Shown here: positions 12,201-23,128 of the stretch, piece after piece | How positions within the stretch are numbered: position 1 is the stretch's first letter | How the letters are laid out: each line of letters begins with the position of its first letter | DNA from: Nematostella vectensis | Lineage: Eukaryota; Cnidaria; Anthozoa; Actiniaria; Edwardsiidae | Direction: 5' to 3' | Assembly (NCBI RefSeq): GCF_932526225.1 | Contig: NC_064045.1 | Coordinates: 12,766,442 to 12,830,441 of the forward strand | DNA length: 64,000 bases | Position numbers and translations under genes: made by a program | Notes under the pieces: model-generated | What the model was told of the DNA's origin: nothing | Seen by the model: only the letters and a program-made list of their open reading frames with translations | The model's database searches: none

Positions 12201-14345
12201 GCTTGGAGTTTAGATGTAGAGCTTCAACTAAGGGTTCAAAATGCCAATTTATCATGGTTACTTTTTATCAAATTATCATAGAGTGCTTTACAATGGGACT
12301 TAACATGACCCAAACAAAGCTCATTTTAGTGATTTTAGGGAAAGGATTTTGTGGTTTAAAGCCTGAAAAACATTGTTTGTGCTGCCTTTGGCTTATTGGT
12401 GTACATTGTATATAATAAATTGTACATTGTATGTACATCTCTATAAGAAAGGTCACTAACTACAGATATATTGAGAAATATCGGGGGGGGGGGGGGGCAA
12501 AGTCACACCCCTACTGGTCATTTCCTTATGTATATTTTTTTTAAAAGGGGGGAATACGTGCCCCCAGTGCCCCAACCTCTACTAAGGCCCTGTTAATACA
12601 TACCTGTCATTATAAAGCCAGGCCAAGAATTCCCTGCTTCTAAAGTACTCATTGGGGGCCACCCAGTCACCGTCAGTCCATAGATACGAGGGCTCATATG
12701 TGTTAATCAGATCATACATCTGTGGCAACATTACTTCCTACATTTGAAAAAAGGACAGAAATATAAACACTGCTAAATATTAAACATTTCATAAATCAAA
12801 AAAATATATACAAGTTTATTTAAAATAAATAAACTATCAGAGAGGAAGATCTGCCATCATGCCTGGGAAAATAATTTGATGATAGTTATATTTGATGACT
12901 TTGAAAGAAAAGGAAATCTACTCTGTTGATAATTTACGAGGCAGTATTAAAAGCAATCTTGATTTAAAACACAAGTGTTAGCTCTAAATTTGAAAAAAGG
13001 GGAGGTGGTTTTGAATTTAATGTCAGAATACTTATTATCTTGGCATATGTTGTGTTTGTTATCACCATGCTTACATCAACATATTTGTGTGTAGTGTAGT
13101 TGTTCTTCAAGTCTTCAAGATAATAAGGGTGATAGAACTCAAACAGAGAGAAGTAGAGACCAAACGAGACGTTTGTCTTGTTGCGGACAGCTTTTGAAAG
13201 CTCACCTGTGTTAAGATTAGTTTTAATATGTTAGTACTACAATGAGGGGCACAAGGGGGGGGGGGGTTCATTTATCCATAAAGTGGACCATTTTCTCTTA
13301 GGTAGTCAAGTGGGGGTTTCCCCCCCAACCCCCCCCTGGCTATGGGCCTTATTTGTCTATTTGAGGAGGCAGGAGGGGGGAGAGAAACCCCCTTCTGTGT
13401 GGTTTATATGTGGTTTATGGATCTTTTTTATTGGAATAAAATCATACCAACTATATCTCTATGAGGGCCATTTTCAACAGAGTTCCAGTTCCAGGCTTGT
13501 TTGGATGGCCAGTTAGTCCAGCCTTCGTGGTGCTTACTCGTGAACACAAAATACCTGGTAACGAAAAACCATGATATATACTTATAATTGATTTGTATGG
13601 CACATGGCGGGCAGGCTTGGCAGGCAGAGCAGAATGTTTCACAAGGCTTAGTTATTATGCTCGAGTGCTTCGCTCTGTGCTTGCATGACGATACAAACTT
13701 TTTTTTTTTGCTTAGTGAGCATGACCCCACTTTAAACATATCATAATTAGTACATCTCACAGGGACATGTGGGTTCTTATACAGATTTGCTTGAGATTAC
13801 GCACCACGTGATACAGGCTATAGAATACGAGCGTGTGACGTCACGGGTGCCTCGATTCAATTTTTGAAGGAAAATCACAGGTAATCACTAATTTACAAAC
13901 AGTGTGGCTTTCACCTAGTTTATTGTTTTCTATCAAGGACTTATTCTCATACTCACTTTGCTCCCGACTTAGAAAGCAGATCTGCCCATTCATTCGCATC
14001 GAAAAACTCTGCAGTCAACTGCGGGGCAAAGTCGGCATAACTCCATCTTGGCGGGTAGTTATTGTTCACAAAATCGACATATGGTTTGTCTTTGTCGTGC
14101 CAAAACTTCCAAAACCACTCAGATCCAAACGAAGGCACAGAAAACACTCCCCAATGCATAAATATTCCAAACTTCGCCTTATCGTACCAAGCAGGAATAG
14201 GTCGTTTGTCCAAAGAGTTCCAAGTTGGATTGTAGTGAGTTGATGGTAGCTTTCTATCGATTTTTTCGGCAACGGAAGATGAAATAATAAATAGAAAACA
14301 GATCAAGATAACAGCTAGGAAAGTGGGCGATAGATTTCTCGCCAT
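9235..14345 (-). CDS. FUCA: Alpha-L-fucosidase, glycoside hydrolase family 29
   Basis: A lysosomal or secreted enzyme that removes alpha-L-fucose from glycans. Eight exons, in transcript order: 14345-13957, 13554-13448, 13205-13075, 12737-12604, 11707-11610, 10903-10771, 10133-9963, 9484-9235. Every junction is GT-AG and all phases agree; the total is 1413 bp, 470 residues, close to human FUCA1/2. The start MARN at 14345 is chosen because it begins a hydrophobic signal peptide; an upstream in-frame ATG would bury it. Visible family features: [34 protein letters not shown] (its Asp aligns with the catalytic nucleophile of GH29), [27 protein letters not shown] and PWRVQ. The C-terminal beta domain ends in [13 protein letters not shown]. 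It is divergent to phosphomannomutase. No lesion is seen in the exons; the last intron contains partial copies of exon 7. Confidence 0.95.
9700..9900 (-). repeat. Two decayed partial duplicates of fucosidase exon 7
   Basis: The motif actctccagggta of exon 7 (at 9993) recurs at 9866 and 9721. Each copy includes about 50 bp of the exon 3' half plus adjoining intron, spaced 127 and 145 bp. They read as [20 protein letters not shown] peptides but lack the 5' half of the exon. Confidence 0.85.
10241..10447. repeat. 16-bp minisatellite in fucosidase intron 6
   Basis: About 13 head-to-tail copies of acacgctccacgttcc with few substitutions (ttac for ttcc, caggctcc for cacgctcc). Confidence 0.95.
11826..12165. 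mobile_element. MITE with CAGGGCTTCTGGAATTACGC ends, copy 1
   Basis: About 340 bp with terminal inverted repeats CAGGaCTTCTGGAATTgCGC and its complement, internal repeated gcgtaat motifs, and a perfect 6-bp flanking duplication TAATAT (11820-11825, 12166-12171). CAGG termini suggest a hAT-type origin; the 6-bp duplication is shorter than the usual 8. Lies in a fucosidase intron. Confidence 0.85.
12483..12497. repeat. Poly(G) run in fucosidase intron
   Basis: About 15 consecutive G. A similar run lies near 13255-13267 in another intron of the same gene. Confidence 0.85.
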
Positions 14346-14768
14346 TGCAAACCTTTTTGCGAAAAAGAAAGAATACTGTAAACAACAAAACAAATGGATA
14401 CTATCTTTTGATAACCCTTGCTGTGAGTCACCTGTGGTACTATTGTCGATCCAGTCTTCTGAAGCACACACAACGCACAGGTATCTCGATGTAAATAAGA
14501 AAATCGATAAAAAGCAAAACTATGGCCCTTATAACCTTAACTTCTTAACTACCTTTTGATTTATTTAAGTAATATATTGCATTATTTTTTCTAATTTTTT
14601 TTTTATAATATTTTGAATATTTTTGAAAGGATGAGTTGGTAAATCAAACAAACGTTTTGATTGGTTGTATAGTGTTTTGATATTATATAGTCTGTGATTG
14701 GTGGATTCTGGAGGTGTGTACGTGTCACGGCACGCAAGCTTGACAACTAGTAGCACGACAACCTCAAT
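14346..14768. promoter_or_regulatory. Divergent promoter between fucosidase and phosphomannomutase
   Basis: The 423 bp between the two start codons. Two inverted CCAAT boxes (ATTGG at 14660-14664 and 14697-14701) lie 37 bp apart; no clear TATA box. Both genes act on sugars, which makes shared control plausible but untested. Confidence 0.55.
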
Positions 14769-17700
14769 ATGGCCGCCAGTATGAACGATCGAAATATCCT
14801 CTGTCTTTTTGATGTCGATGGCACCGTTACACCTTCCAGATTGGTAACATATACTCTTATCGCCTTTAGTAGGTTATTGTCTCTCTTATTCGCATGTTTC
14901 CTTTTTTCTGAAGGTTATACAACCCGAAATGAGGGAATTAATGGCGGAACTTCGCAAGAAGGTCAAAATCGGCCTTGTTGGGGGGTCAGATCAGTGCAAA
15001 GTTGAGGAGCAAATGGGTGGCGAAGACGGTAAGTATCCTATTAAAATGCTGAATACTTTTGTGAGTTCCCCTCATCGGTTCAAAATATTAATTAAGAATG
15101 GCTACCTACAGGACTCGGCGACTACATTTGTTTGCTTAGGAAGAATACAATCGAATTCACTTTATATTTGTATAAAAAAATTACATTTAATTCTACATTT
15201 CCTTGAGCTCTGAACTGTTACTTATATTTTTATTTGATATCTATCTTCGTTGTCGAAAGCGATTCCTTTTTTATATGAAAGCCTCGAAATAATCAGATTT
15301 CTAAAATACCCGAGCAACTAATTTTTCAAAGAACGTGTGTTGTATGAACTTTTGATCCTTTCTGCTCATATTCAACACTTGAAAACTTGTGAATGTCAAT
15401 TCGTCTGTTTGGCGGCACGGATACCGAATCGCACACAACAGCATGATATACGGCAAGGATATGTATTAATCCTTAAACTTTACGCCTGTTATTTTTGAAT
15501 TTTGAATAAATTCTTACTAAGTCATTGACACGCAGGCAGTTATCATAATCCCCCTGCTGAAAAACGCTTTTAATATGCATGTTTAATATTGTAGATTTAT
15601 CTAACAAATCTTTGAGCTTGTAAAATATTAAGAAATCCACAATAATCTTAAAAAATATATGTACAGAATGGATTTTTTTAAAACTAAGGAATATTTTTGT
15701 ACACAAAGACCTCTATTGGGCTTTTCGGGCTTTTCATTATAATTTTTGCTTGAAAGTGACTATACAAAGGCAAATGTGTCCCTAACAAGAATTAAGTTGT
15801 ATCACATTTTTCAAAAAATACCTTTTCATTTGTTTCCAGTAACAAAGCTCTATGACTATTTCTTCCCTGAAAATGGGCTTGTTGCTTACAAAGATGGAAA
15901 ACTATTAGCAATCCAGGTACAGTAATAAATGAATAAACAAAGACTATGTAGTCATTTTTTTTTATGAATTTAGGCTTCAATATATGCTTAAGGGACCACA
16001 CTCATTATACATGTATAATTTTTGACAGTTCAACAGTGTTAAAGGGCAATCCGGTACCTAAACTCTCCTAATGCCACTTGGTCTACCTGTTGTCTACATA
16101 GCCGTGTTGGAGAGCTCAGGAACTGGACTACCACTGGCTCAAATAAAGACAAGAATAAAACCAATGACAAATATACAGAATGGAGTTCATTCTTAGCACT
16201 TTTCTTCTTACTTTTCAGAATATAAAGAAATTTTTGGGAGAGGATAGTATACAGGAGTTAATTGATTTCTGTCTTAGTTATATGTCAAACATCAAGATTC
16301 CAAAGAAAAGGTAATGACAAGGACAAGAACAGAGAAGTTTTCAAATATTCAGTACTTATGGAAAATTCCCATTTCAATTTTAGTTATTTTAAGCTACTCA
16401 CATTTGAAGTTATAGAAGATGAGCTTAGAACATAAAATTTAGACTAAAATACTGTATATAAAATGGACTTCAAAGGTACCATAATCTTAACCTGCTATTG
16501 TTTGGGATCTGTTTGCAGAGGAACATTCATTGAGTTTCGTCATGGTCTAATTAATGTCTCGCCTATCGGGAGGAACTGTACGCAAGAAGAGAGAATAGAA
16601 TTCTTCGAGTATGATAAGGTAAGTAATTATACACAACAACTTTTGTACTGTATGTCTTACACTTTCACTATGACAGATAAAATACAGGGTATGGCATAAG
16701 CAGTATTTTAGTTTGACTTAGACTTGGCCCCTCCCTGTGGTACATAAATCCATAGAGGTCCAGAGGACCCAGTGCCCTCTAACCCACCCGCCCCTGCCTC
16801 TCATTGTCCCACCTTAGGAATGAAATTTTGAAAAAAAATGTATGGGAGATGTACACTCCTCCACATTCTTTGTATATTGGTGACTCTCCCTTTGAAAAAT
16901 CCTTGATCTGCCTATACCCACTGGATAAACTATTGATCCCTATACAGAGGTTTGTGAGTTAAACAGCTAGACAAGACAAACTACGGGGCTCTATACATGT
17001 ATTGGTATACAATTATCAATTCTTATTGTTTAGAAAATATGTAGTTGTAGCCCTCTCACCCTGACTTTTGTTTTCTTATTTTGTCACGTTTTTCAAGGTC
17101 CACAACGTGAGAGGCAAGTTTGTTGAGGCTTTAAAGGAGAAGTTCCCCCACCTGGGTCTACAGTACAGCATTGGGGGCCAGATCAGCTTTGACGTCTTTC
17201 CCAAGGGATGGGACAAGACGTTCTGTCTAAGACATGTAGAAGCAGAGGGATTCAAGGAGATTCACTTCTTTGGAGATAAATGCTATGAGGTGTGTAATAG
17301 GAGATGACTGCCATGTACTGTAGCTAGCTGAAGGGTGCATGTACACCTGTCATCAGCCAACAAGTTTGTGGTGTGACAAGACATCCTATCTAAGACATAT
17401 CGGTAGGCAGGGGGATTTAAAGCAGCATTGTCACCAGTTTACCTCCACAGGGCCTATAGAGACCTCAACCAACGAAGGATGAAAGAATCTATTAAGATCT
17501 GCAATATTTGACAGGCAACCAGCTCTAAAGTATCAGTCACATCCTCAAATAAACTTCCAATAGACACACTTGTTTGATTGTTACATATGTAATCAACCGG
17601 TGACATTGCCGCTTTAAAGAAATTAACTTTTTTGGGGGTGGGGATGCAATCACTATCTCAGTACTCCTCTAAGTGTTTCATTATGCAATGCAGGCATGTA

Positions 17701-18027
17701 GGATTAGCATCCAGGATTTGCTTAAAGTTTGCGCAGTCATAGATATCGTATTTATAAAGAGTATAGTATTTGATGATCCTTTGGTTTGACCAGAGGTTTG
17801 CATGCCTTTTTGCACTCCCTAGCTCCTTCCTGGGATGGCCAATAATGGAACCATGTTACAATTCATTAATACACTCAATTCTATCAAGAGTTCTAAGTAC
17901 TTATTTCTTGTTGTTATCCCTTAAGGGCGGAAATGACTGGGAGATCTACCAGGACTCGAGGACTATTGGCCACAAAGTCACATGTCCAGAGGACACAATG
18001 AAACTTCTACGAGAGCTCTTCTTTTGA
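14769..18027 (+). CDS. PMM2: Phosphomannomutase (PMM2-like)
   Basis: Converts mannose-6-phosphate to mannose-1-phosphate in the cytosol, supplying GDP-mannose (and through it GDP-fucose) for glycosylation. Seven exons: 14769-14843, 14914-15028, 15840-15916, 16219-16310, 16519-16618, 17098-17289, 17926-18027; all GT-AG, 753 bp, 250 residues, close to human PMM2 (246). The HAD-family motif [10 protein letters not shown] holds the phosphorylated Asp15 and Asp17. Other family landmarks: [77 protein letters not shown] (split over 17161-17250), [19 protein letters not shown] and the C-terminal [14 protein letters not shown]. The start is the first ATG, at 14769, in a good context. No lesion is seen. 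Confidence 0.97.
17417..17617. mobile_element. TTAA-flanked MITE in PMM intron 6, copy 1
   Basis: Bounded by TTAA at 17417-17420 and 17614-17617. Terminal inverted repeats AAGCAGCATTGTCACCAGTTT and AAGCGGCAATGTCACCGGTT (complement). TTAA duplication fits piggyBac- or Kolobok-type elements. A partial relative lies at 59657-59822. Confidence 0.8.
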
Positions 18028-18628
18028 TATTATCTGGCATTAACCACACGCCGTAATATAAAGCTTCTTGTAGAAAATATAGAATAGCTTGAAGTATCTG
18101 GGTGACTGTCTGTGAAAACTTCGCTCCAATTTCTGTACACACATTTTTGTACAATTAAAGATTTCTAAAATCTTTTTCGGTCAAAATGTACCCCTTTTAA
18201 GTTATTAACACAAAAAAAATCTTTCACAATTTATTATTTTATTAAGGGTTAAAATCATAAACTCTGAAAACATCAAGAAATTTATTGTACTTTTACGAGT
18301 AGGGCTATCATCAAAGGTGGATAATTAAACCGGACATCTAAAATCATGAGCAAGCATAAGCAAAGAGTTAACTTCCTATGGATTACATACTTTCTGTCTG
18401 GTTCTGTTCCTCATCCAAGTCCAAATTTCTCATTTTGCGTTATGTTACTCAGAGAGGGTACTTTTTTTTTATCTGTTTCACATCTTTCTTTGTAAAGATT
18501 GTAAATACATTGTCTTCATCGACTTTGTAAAATAAAATAACTACCATGTTATCAATATTGTGTTGGGTTGCTCTCCACTGACGCACTGGCTGGGCCCATA
18601 ACCTGTTCCACATGGGAAAATGTCATTC
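18028..18628. other. Convergent intergenic region, PMM and GPCR 3' ends
   Basis: AT-rich. An attaaag lies near 18157 and aataaaataa near 18531. Nothing else is recognised. Confidence 0.5.
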
Positions 18629-20023
18629 CTACAAAGTGTTCATGAGAAAGTCACTATTTCCATACCTCGAGCAACACAATAAGCTCTTAAGTTCATCTCT
18701 GAATCTCGTACTATGAAGACTGTAAACGAATGGGTTCATGGTAGAGTTAACTCCTACTAAGATCACACTAATCACGTACGGGATATCGAAATAGATGTAT
18801 ATATCCGGTCTGTACTGTGATAGCATGTAGAGTATAAGGTTTGGTAGCCAACATATGAAGTATAAAACGGTAACTGCCAGCACCATACGGGTCGCTTTCT
18901 TCCGCTTGCGGGTAATAGCAATACGCGACGCATCTGTCGCGCGGACTTTAGCCTTCCACAGCGCGCGTATAGTGAGCGGGTAAACGACTGCCATGATTCC
19001 TATCGGAATGGCGCCGAAAATAAAAAACGCGCCCACGGTGTATAGCTTTCCCATTGTCTCACTGCTCCATTTTTCTGGACAGCGGAAGTCTATGCCTTTC
19101 TGTTCGTACTCGAGGACGATGAAGAGGGGGAGATTGAAGACAACGGCGTACACCCATGACCCTACGATGATAGCGGTCACGTGGTTCGTTGTGAAAAAAT
19201 GACGGTGCGGTCGAGATATTGCGTAATACCTTTCGATTGCTATGGCAACCAGTGTGAACGCTGACGCCGCACCACCTAGTGAAAAATATATTAGAGTTTA
19301 ATAATAATAAGGTGATGTCTTGTTCGCACAATCAACCTGCTGCTTGAAATACTACAAAGTGCTTCGAATACACTACGAAGTCAAGCGAGTCAAGCTGAAG
19401 GGGGTGGGGAGGACAATAAAAGAAAAACCATCATTAGGAAATAGGAGAAAGAATGAAATTTGAATATTGAGGAAATGCCTATACCCTTTGGGCACCCACC
19501 CCCCCCCCCCCCCTCCCCCTTGTAGCTGCGCGCCTAATAATGCATAATTGTTAAAAGATGGCGTCCATAATACACATCATCTGGGGGAAATAGCGAGAAT
19601 GAGGGGCAAAATCAGACCTCTTTATTCATGGACCTGACCAAAAACCTGGCCATAACACCTATAGGACTAAGCTAGCTACTCCCTCGGCTTGGGTTATAAC
19701 TTACCCGTCCAAATAAAATTTCCGCCAGTGATCATCTTACAAAGCCAGTCCCCAGCCCTCCCCCCAGGGTGAGTGAAGGTGAACCGGAAGACGTACTGCG
19801 GAGTCATGAATAACGCGACTATGACGTCAGAGACGGCCAGGTTGATAAGCAAGTAGTTCATGGCTGTTTTCATCTGGCGATGTTTGAGTACGATCCAGCA
19901 TACAAGGGAGTTGCTGACTACATTCACCGCCGCCAGAATACTGAAGATAACAACAAGTGCGATATCCAGGGGGGTCAAACGACTTGGAAGGGGGGTGGGG
20001 TCCACTGTGACATTGCCGTCCAT
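18629..20023 (-). CDS. Class A (rhodopsin-like) GPCR, neuropeptide-receptor-like, copy 1
   Basis: A seven-transmembrane receptor at the plasma membrane. Two exons, 20023-19705 and 19275-18629, joined in phase 1 (966 bp, 321 residues). Class A marks: VVSNSLVCW in TM1, LLINLAVSDVIVALFMTPQY in TM2, the disulphide Cys in WLCKMITGG before TM3, ERYYAI at the end of TM3 in place of DRY, FRCPEKW in extracellular loop 2, FICWLPN in TM6 (CWxP intact), and NSTMNPFVYSL in TM7 (NPxxY). The tail has CC (LLCC), a possible palmitoylation site. The short N terminus has an NVT glycosylation sequon. The ligand is unknown; the overall pattern resembles cnidarian peptide receptors. The intron lies at exactly the same codon as in the second GPCR at 61551. 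Confidence 0.92.
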
Positions 20024-21166
20024 CCTCGTATATAATAGCCCTGGAGAATCGAGACGTCAAAGCTGATTGATAGCTGGATCGAGTAAAAAATGTGTGCGCA
20101 AACAACAGTTTTTGATGCATGCGTATGTACCTTGATGGTACCTGTGTTTGTATATTTATGTATAGGGTGGGGTGGGTGTCTGTGCCGGGTTATGGAGGGG
20201 TTGGGGCAAGAGAAAGGACTTACCTTTTGTCAATTATTTGTTCACAATGCTATTAGCTGTACAAGCTTCACTTTCGAGAGATTATTTGTGTTAAGGAAGT
20301 ATGCAGGGCTGCTGCTTTAGAGGGGATAAAAAAGAAATAAAAAATGTATGCCAATTACCATCTTTTCTATAATTGATCGTGCTTAAATTATAGGGTTTTT
20401 TCCTGTATGCCCTAGTGTGAGTAAGTAATGCTTTCGAATGCATTTTGGCTGCCTTGTTTCACAATGTATGACGTCACTCTCGCGGGGTCAAGTGGAAAAC
20501 AAAACAACTCTGCTTCCTTTTATTTGTTCACCACAGCAACTTGCAGAAACGTATTTTCACACACACAAAATCCACAAAATTAAAGAATTATTACAGTTCA
20601 ATGATAGTGAACTGAATGATACCAGAAAATGTAAATGTGTGCAGATTTCGAAGCCATATCGATATCATAGAAACATAAACGTTCGAAAGCGTAGCGGGTC
20701 CGGGACTATCTCTGTAGCTTTGTGTTAGAACAAATTCATACCTTTTATCGATGTAAGGAGAAGATTTCCCGCTTTCAACTAAAGAATACCCCTTTTCTTT
20801 TGTAAGTTACGGAGTCAGCAGTCACCATCGTGTGCTGTGTATCAACTCACGATACACTCGGACGCGGTTCATCGACAATCCTTCATCTTTAAAACAGGAT
20901 TAAGGTCTAAAGAAAGAAATCTATTTACCACTATCTGTAGAATCGAAAGCTTTGCTCAAGGCGGATAAAATTGTCACAATAAATTGTCTTACTTCGACAG
21001 GCAATTATAAGGCATGTAGTATAAATCCTCATGTACGAGCTAGTCTCTGATTGGCGCACAACTGACCTTTCACCTTTACAATAAATAACTGAGGCACGAA
21101 ACAGAAGAAAAGTGTAGGAGGGGAGAGCGATATTTTGGAATCCATAGGTTTGCACGATTTTTAACC
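20024..21166. other. Upstream flank of GPCR 1
   Basis: Probable 5' UTR and promoter of the receptor. No other gene, promoter motif or repeat was recognised with confidence. Confidence 0.35.
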
Positions 21167-21597
21167 CAGGCCCTTACACAGTGGGTGCAGGGGGTGCGAA
21201 CGCAGCCCCCCCCCCCCCCCCCACAACGGCCGAAGGTCCACTTTTGGTTCCCAATGGACGTGTTTGTATTACCGGTGGGCTTCCATACTCCCCTCCCCCC
21301 AAAAAAAGAAGGTAGGTGGCGGCGGGTCACACCCCACCCCCCTAAATCGGGTCCCTAGCTTGGCCGATTGTTATGACCTCGTCCCTTAGCTAAATCACTC
21401 TGGTATGTAGCCAAATCCGACAATAAACGTCCCGTGGAGATATTGCAAAGGCATACAAAAAAACCCTTTTTGTTCTTTCGGGGATGGTCAGATTTTTATC
21501 AGAGAACTCAGTCCTTCCCCCCCACGAGAAAATTAGGTCCACTTTTTCGGATTTCGCACCCCCCCTCCCCCCAAGAAAAATTCTGGGTACGGGTCTG
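21167..21597. mobile_element. CAGGCCC-type hAT-like element, longer copy
   Basis: Ends CAGGCCCTTAC and GTACGGGTCTG, near-identical flanks TAACC and TAAAC (5 bp), and internal matches to the copy at 22842 (gggggtgcgaacgca, acggccgaaggtccac, caagaaaaattctgggta). It holds about 145 bp of extra internal sequence. Confidence 0.75.
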
Positions 21598-21696
21598 TAA
21601 ACCTTTTTGTGAACTTTAGAAGCACACTAGCATACACACATTGGCACCAGTCGGGCCAAGACGGGACGCTAGCACAGTCTATTACCCGTGCAGTTC

Positions 21697-21751
21697 GGCA
21701 ACCATGGACAGCTGTTTCGTCCTTATTAGGACTCGTCAGCATGGCATAGCC
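21697..21751 (-). ncRNA. Type I hammerhead ribozyme, unit A
   Basis: Minus-strand RNA: stem I strand CCAUG, core CUGACGA, stem II GUCC / loop UAAUAA / GGAC, core GAAA, very short stem III CAGCUG, cleavage site UC, then CAUGG completing stem I, with outer GGC/GCC pairs around unpaired loop nucleotides. All catalytic-core residues are present. The minimal stem III is typical of retrozyme and Penelope hammerheads, which favour cleavage as dimers. Confidence 0.93.
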
Positions 21752-21795
21752 GATTTGCCTCAGTTAAACTTCATCGGCAAAAAAACTGCAGGGCG

Positions 21796-21812
21796 ACTTC
21801 GACTCGAACGAA
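21796..21812 (-). other. tRNA T-arm-like hairpin in unit A
   Basis: The minus strand reads CTTCG-TTCGAGT-CGAAG, a 5-bp stem with a 7-nt loop that fits the T-loop / box B consensus TTCRANY. The same hairpin is at 22151-22167 in unit B. A full tRNA fold was not found. Confidence 0.6.
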
Positions 21813-22050
21813 GTGCTTTAAACCACAGCTCAGATGCATGTGGGATCTAGAGCTGCGACCGGGCTAGCGTGATGCCAATTGTGCGGATCACGCATGCGAC
21901 CTTTGCTAGTCTAAAACTCCGTCGGATAGCCAAACTATCCTTGCGAGTATGTATACATAAATGTGAACTTTAGAAGCACACTAGCATACACACATTGGCA
22001 CCAGTCGGGCCAAGACGGGACGCTAGCACAGTCTATTACCCGTGCAGTTC

Positions 22051-22105
22051 GGCAACCATGGACAGCTGTTTCGTCCTTATTAGGACTCGTCAGCATGGCA
22101 TAGCC
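22051..22105 (-). ncRNA. Type I hammerhead ribozyme, unit B
   Basis: Identical to the unit A ribozyme over all 55 bases. Cleavage at both sites would release a 354-nt monomer. Confidence 0.93.
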
Positions 22106-22197
22106 GGTTTGCCTCAGTTAAACTTCATCGGCAAAAAAACTGCAGGGCGACTTCGACTCGAACGAAGTGCTTTAAACCACAGCTCAGATCCATGTGG

Positions 22198-22222
22198 GAA
22201 ACAGCTGTCCATGGTTGCCGGA
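22198..22222 (+). ncRNA. Partial hammerhead (3' part only) in inverted copy C
   Basis: GAAA, CAGCTG, TC and CATGGTTGCC are present; the CTGACGA core and stem II are missing, so it should not cleave alone. Confidence 0.8.
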
Positions 22223-22841
22223 CTGCACGGGTAATAGCCAATGTGTGTATGCTAGTGTGCTTCTAAAGTTCACATTTATGTATACATACTCGCAAGGATA
22301 GTTTGGCTATCCGACGGAGTTTTAGACTAGCAAAGGTCGCATGCGTGATCCGCACAATTGGCATCACGCTAGCCCGGTCGCAGCTCTAGATCCCACATGG
22401 ATCTGAGCTGTGGTTTAAAGCACTTCGTGGATTTATACAAAACAATTAGAGTACTCGTTTTTTTTTTTCTATTAGTCAAATAGTAGACTATTTATTGACT
22501 CATCAGCTCATAGAAAACTCGAACTCGTAGTCTAAATGTTAAATAGATGCACAGATAAGGCCACAGCGTGACATGAACAAAAAAAGTACACAACACACAA
22601 CAAGACGCAGGCGAGTTAAGTGACTCTTTGTTTACAAGACAATTTCGCCCCCTACCATCGTAACCAATACCACCCAATCCGGCGACATTTCATCTAACAA
22701 CCGACGTCAATACGCCCAGCCTACCATCACCAATGACACCCTACGTCACCTCTTTCCTACACACCTAATGCCCACTTATCACTACCCCAGTCCGACCCGA
22801 TGTTGCCAACATACCCCCAACAAGATGCAACCCCACACTAC

Positions 22842-23128
22842 CAGGCCCGTACCCAAGGGGGTGCAGGGGGTGCGAACGCACCCCCCCCCCCCCCCCATAA
22901 CGGCCGAAGGTCCACTTTCGGTTCTCAATAGACGTGCTATTTGTAGACAAAACAATAAAGTATACGCTAGATTAGTCTGGTATGTAACCAACACCGACAA
23001 TAAACATCCTGTGGCAATACTGCGAAGGCGTAAAAAATCCTTTTATGCTTTTTTTCGGGGTGTTCAGAAAAAAATATGTCCACCCCCCCCCCCCCCCCCC
23101 CCCAAGAAAAATCCTGGGTACGGGCCTG
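22842..23128. mobile_element. CAGGCCCGTACCCA hAT-like MITE
   Basis: Perfect 14-bp terminal inverted repeats CAGGCCCGTACCCA and TGGGTACGGGCCTG, flanked by the 5-bp duplication ACTAC on both sides. Long C runs lie near each end. Confidence 0.85.

Larger units (their letters stand above)
21609..22428 (-). mobile_element. Hammerhead-ribozyme repeat (retrozyme or Penelope terminal repeat): two direct units and one inverted
   Basis: Unit A (21609-21962) and unit B (21963 to about 22198) repeat head to tail with a 354-bp period. Unit B stops near 22198, where an inverted copy C (22198-22428) begins. Units A and B each carry a complete type I hammerhead ribozyme on the minus strand. Copy C has only the 3' part of the ribozyme and lacks about 34 bp after gggtaatag. 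Unit size and tandem hammerheads match known metazoan retrozymes and the terminal repeats of Penelope-like elements. No reverse transcriptase is present, so it would be non-autonomous. Confidence 0.85.

Noticed and set aside
22463..22520. Possible extra hammerhead: CTGATGAG on the minus strand near 22499
   Set aside because: A stem II-like inverted repeat follows, but GAAA does not directly succeed it and stem I is missing.
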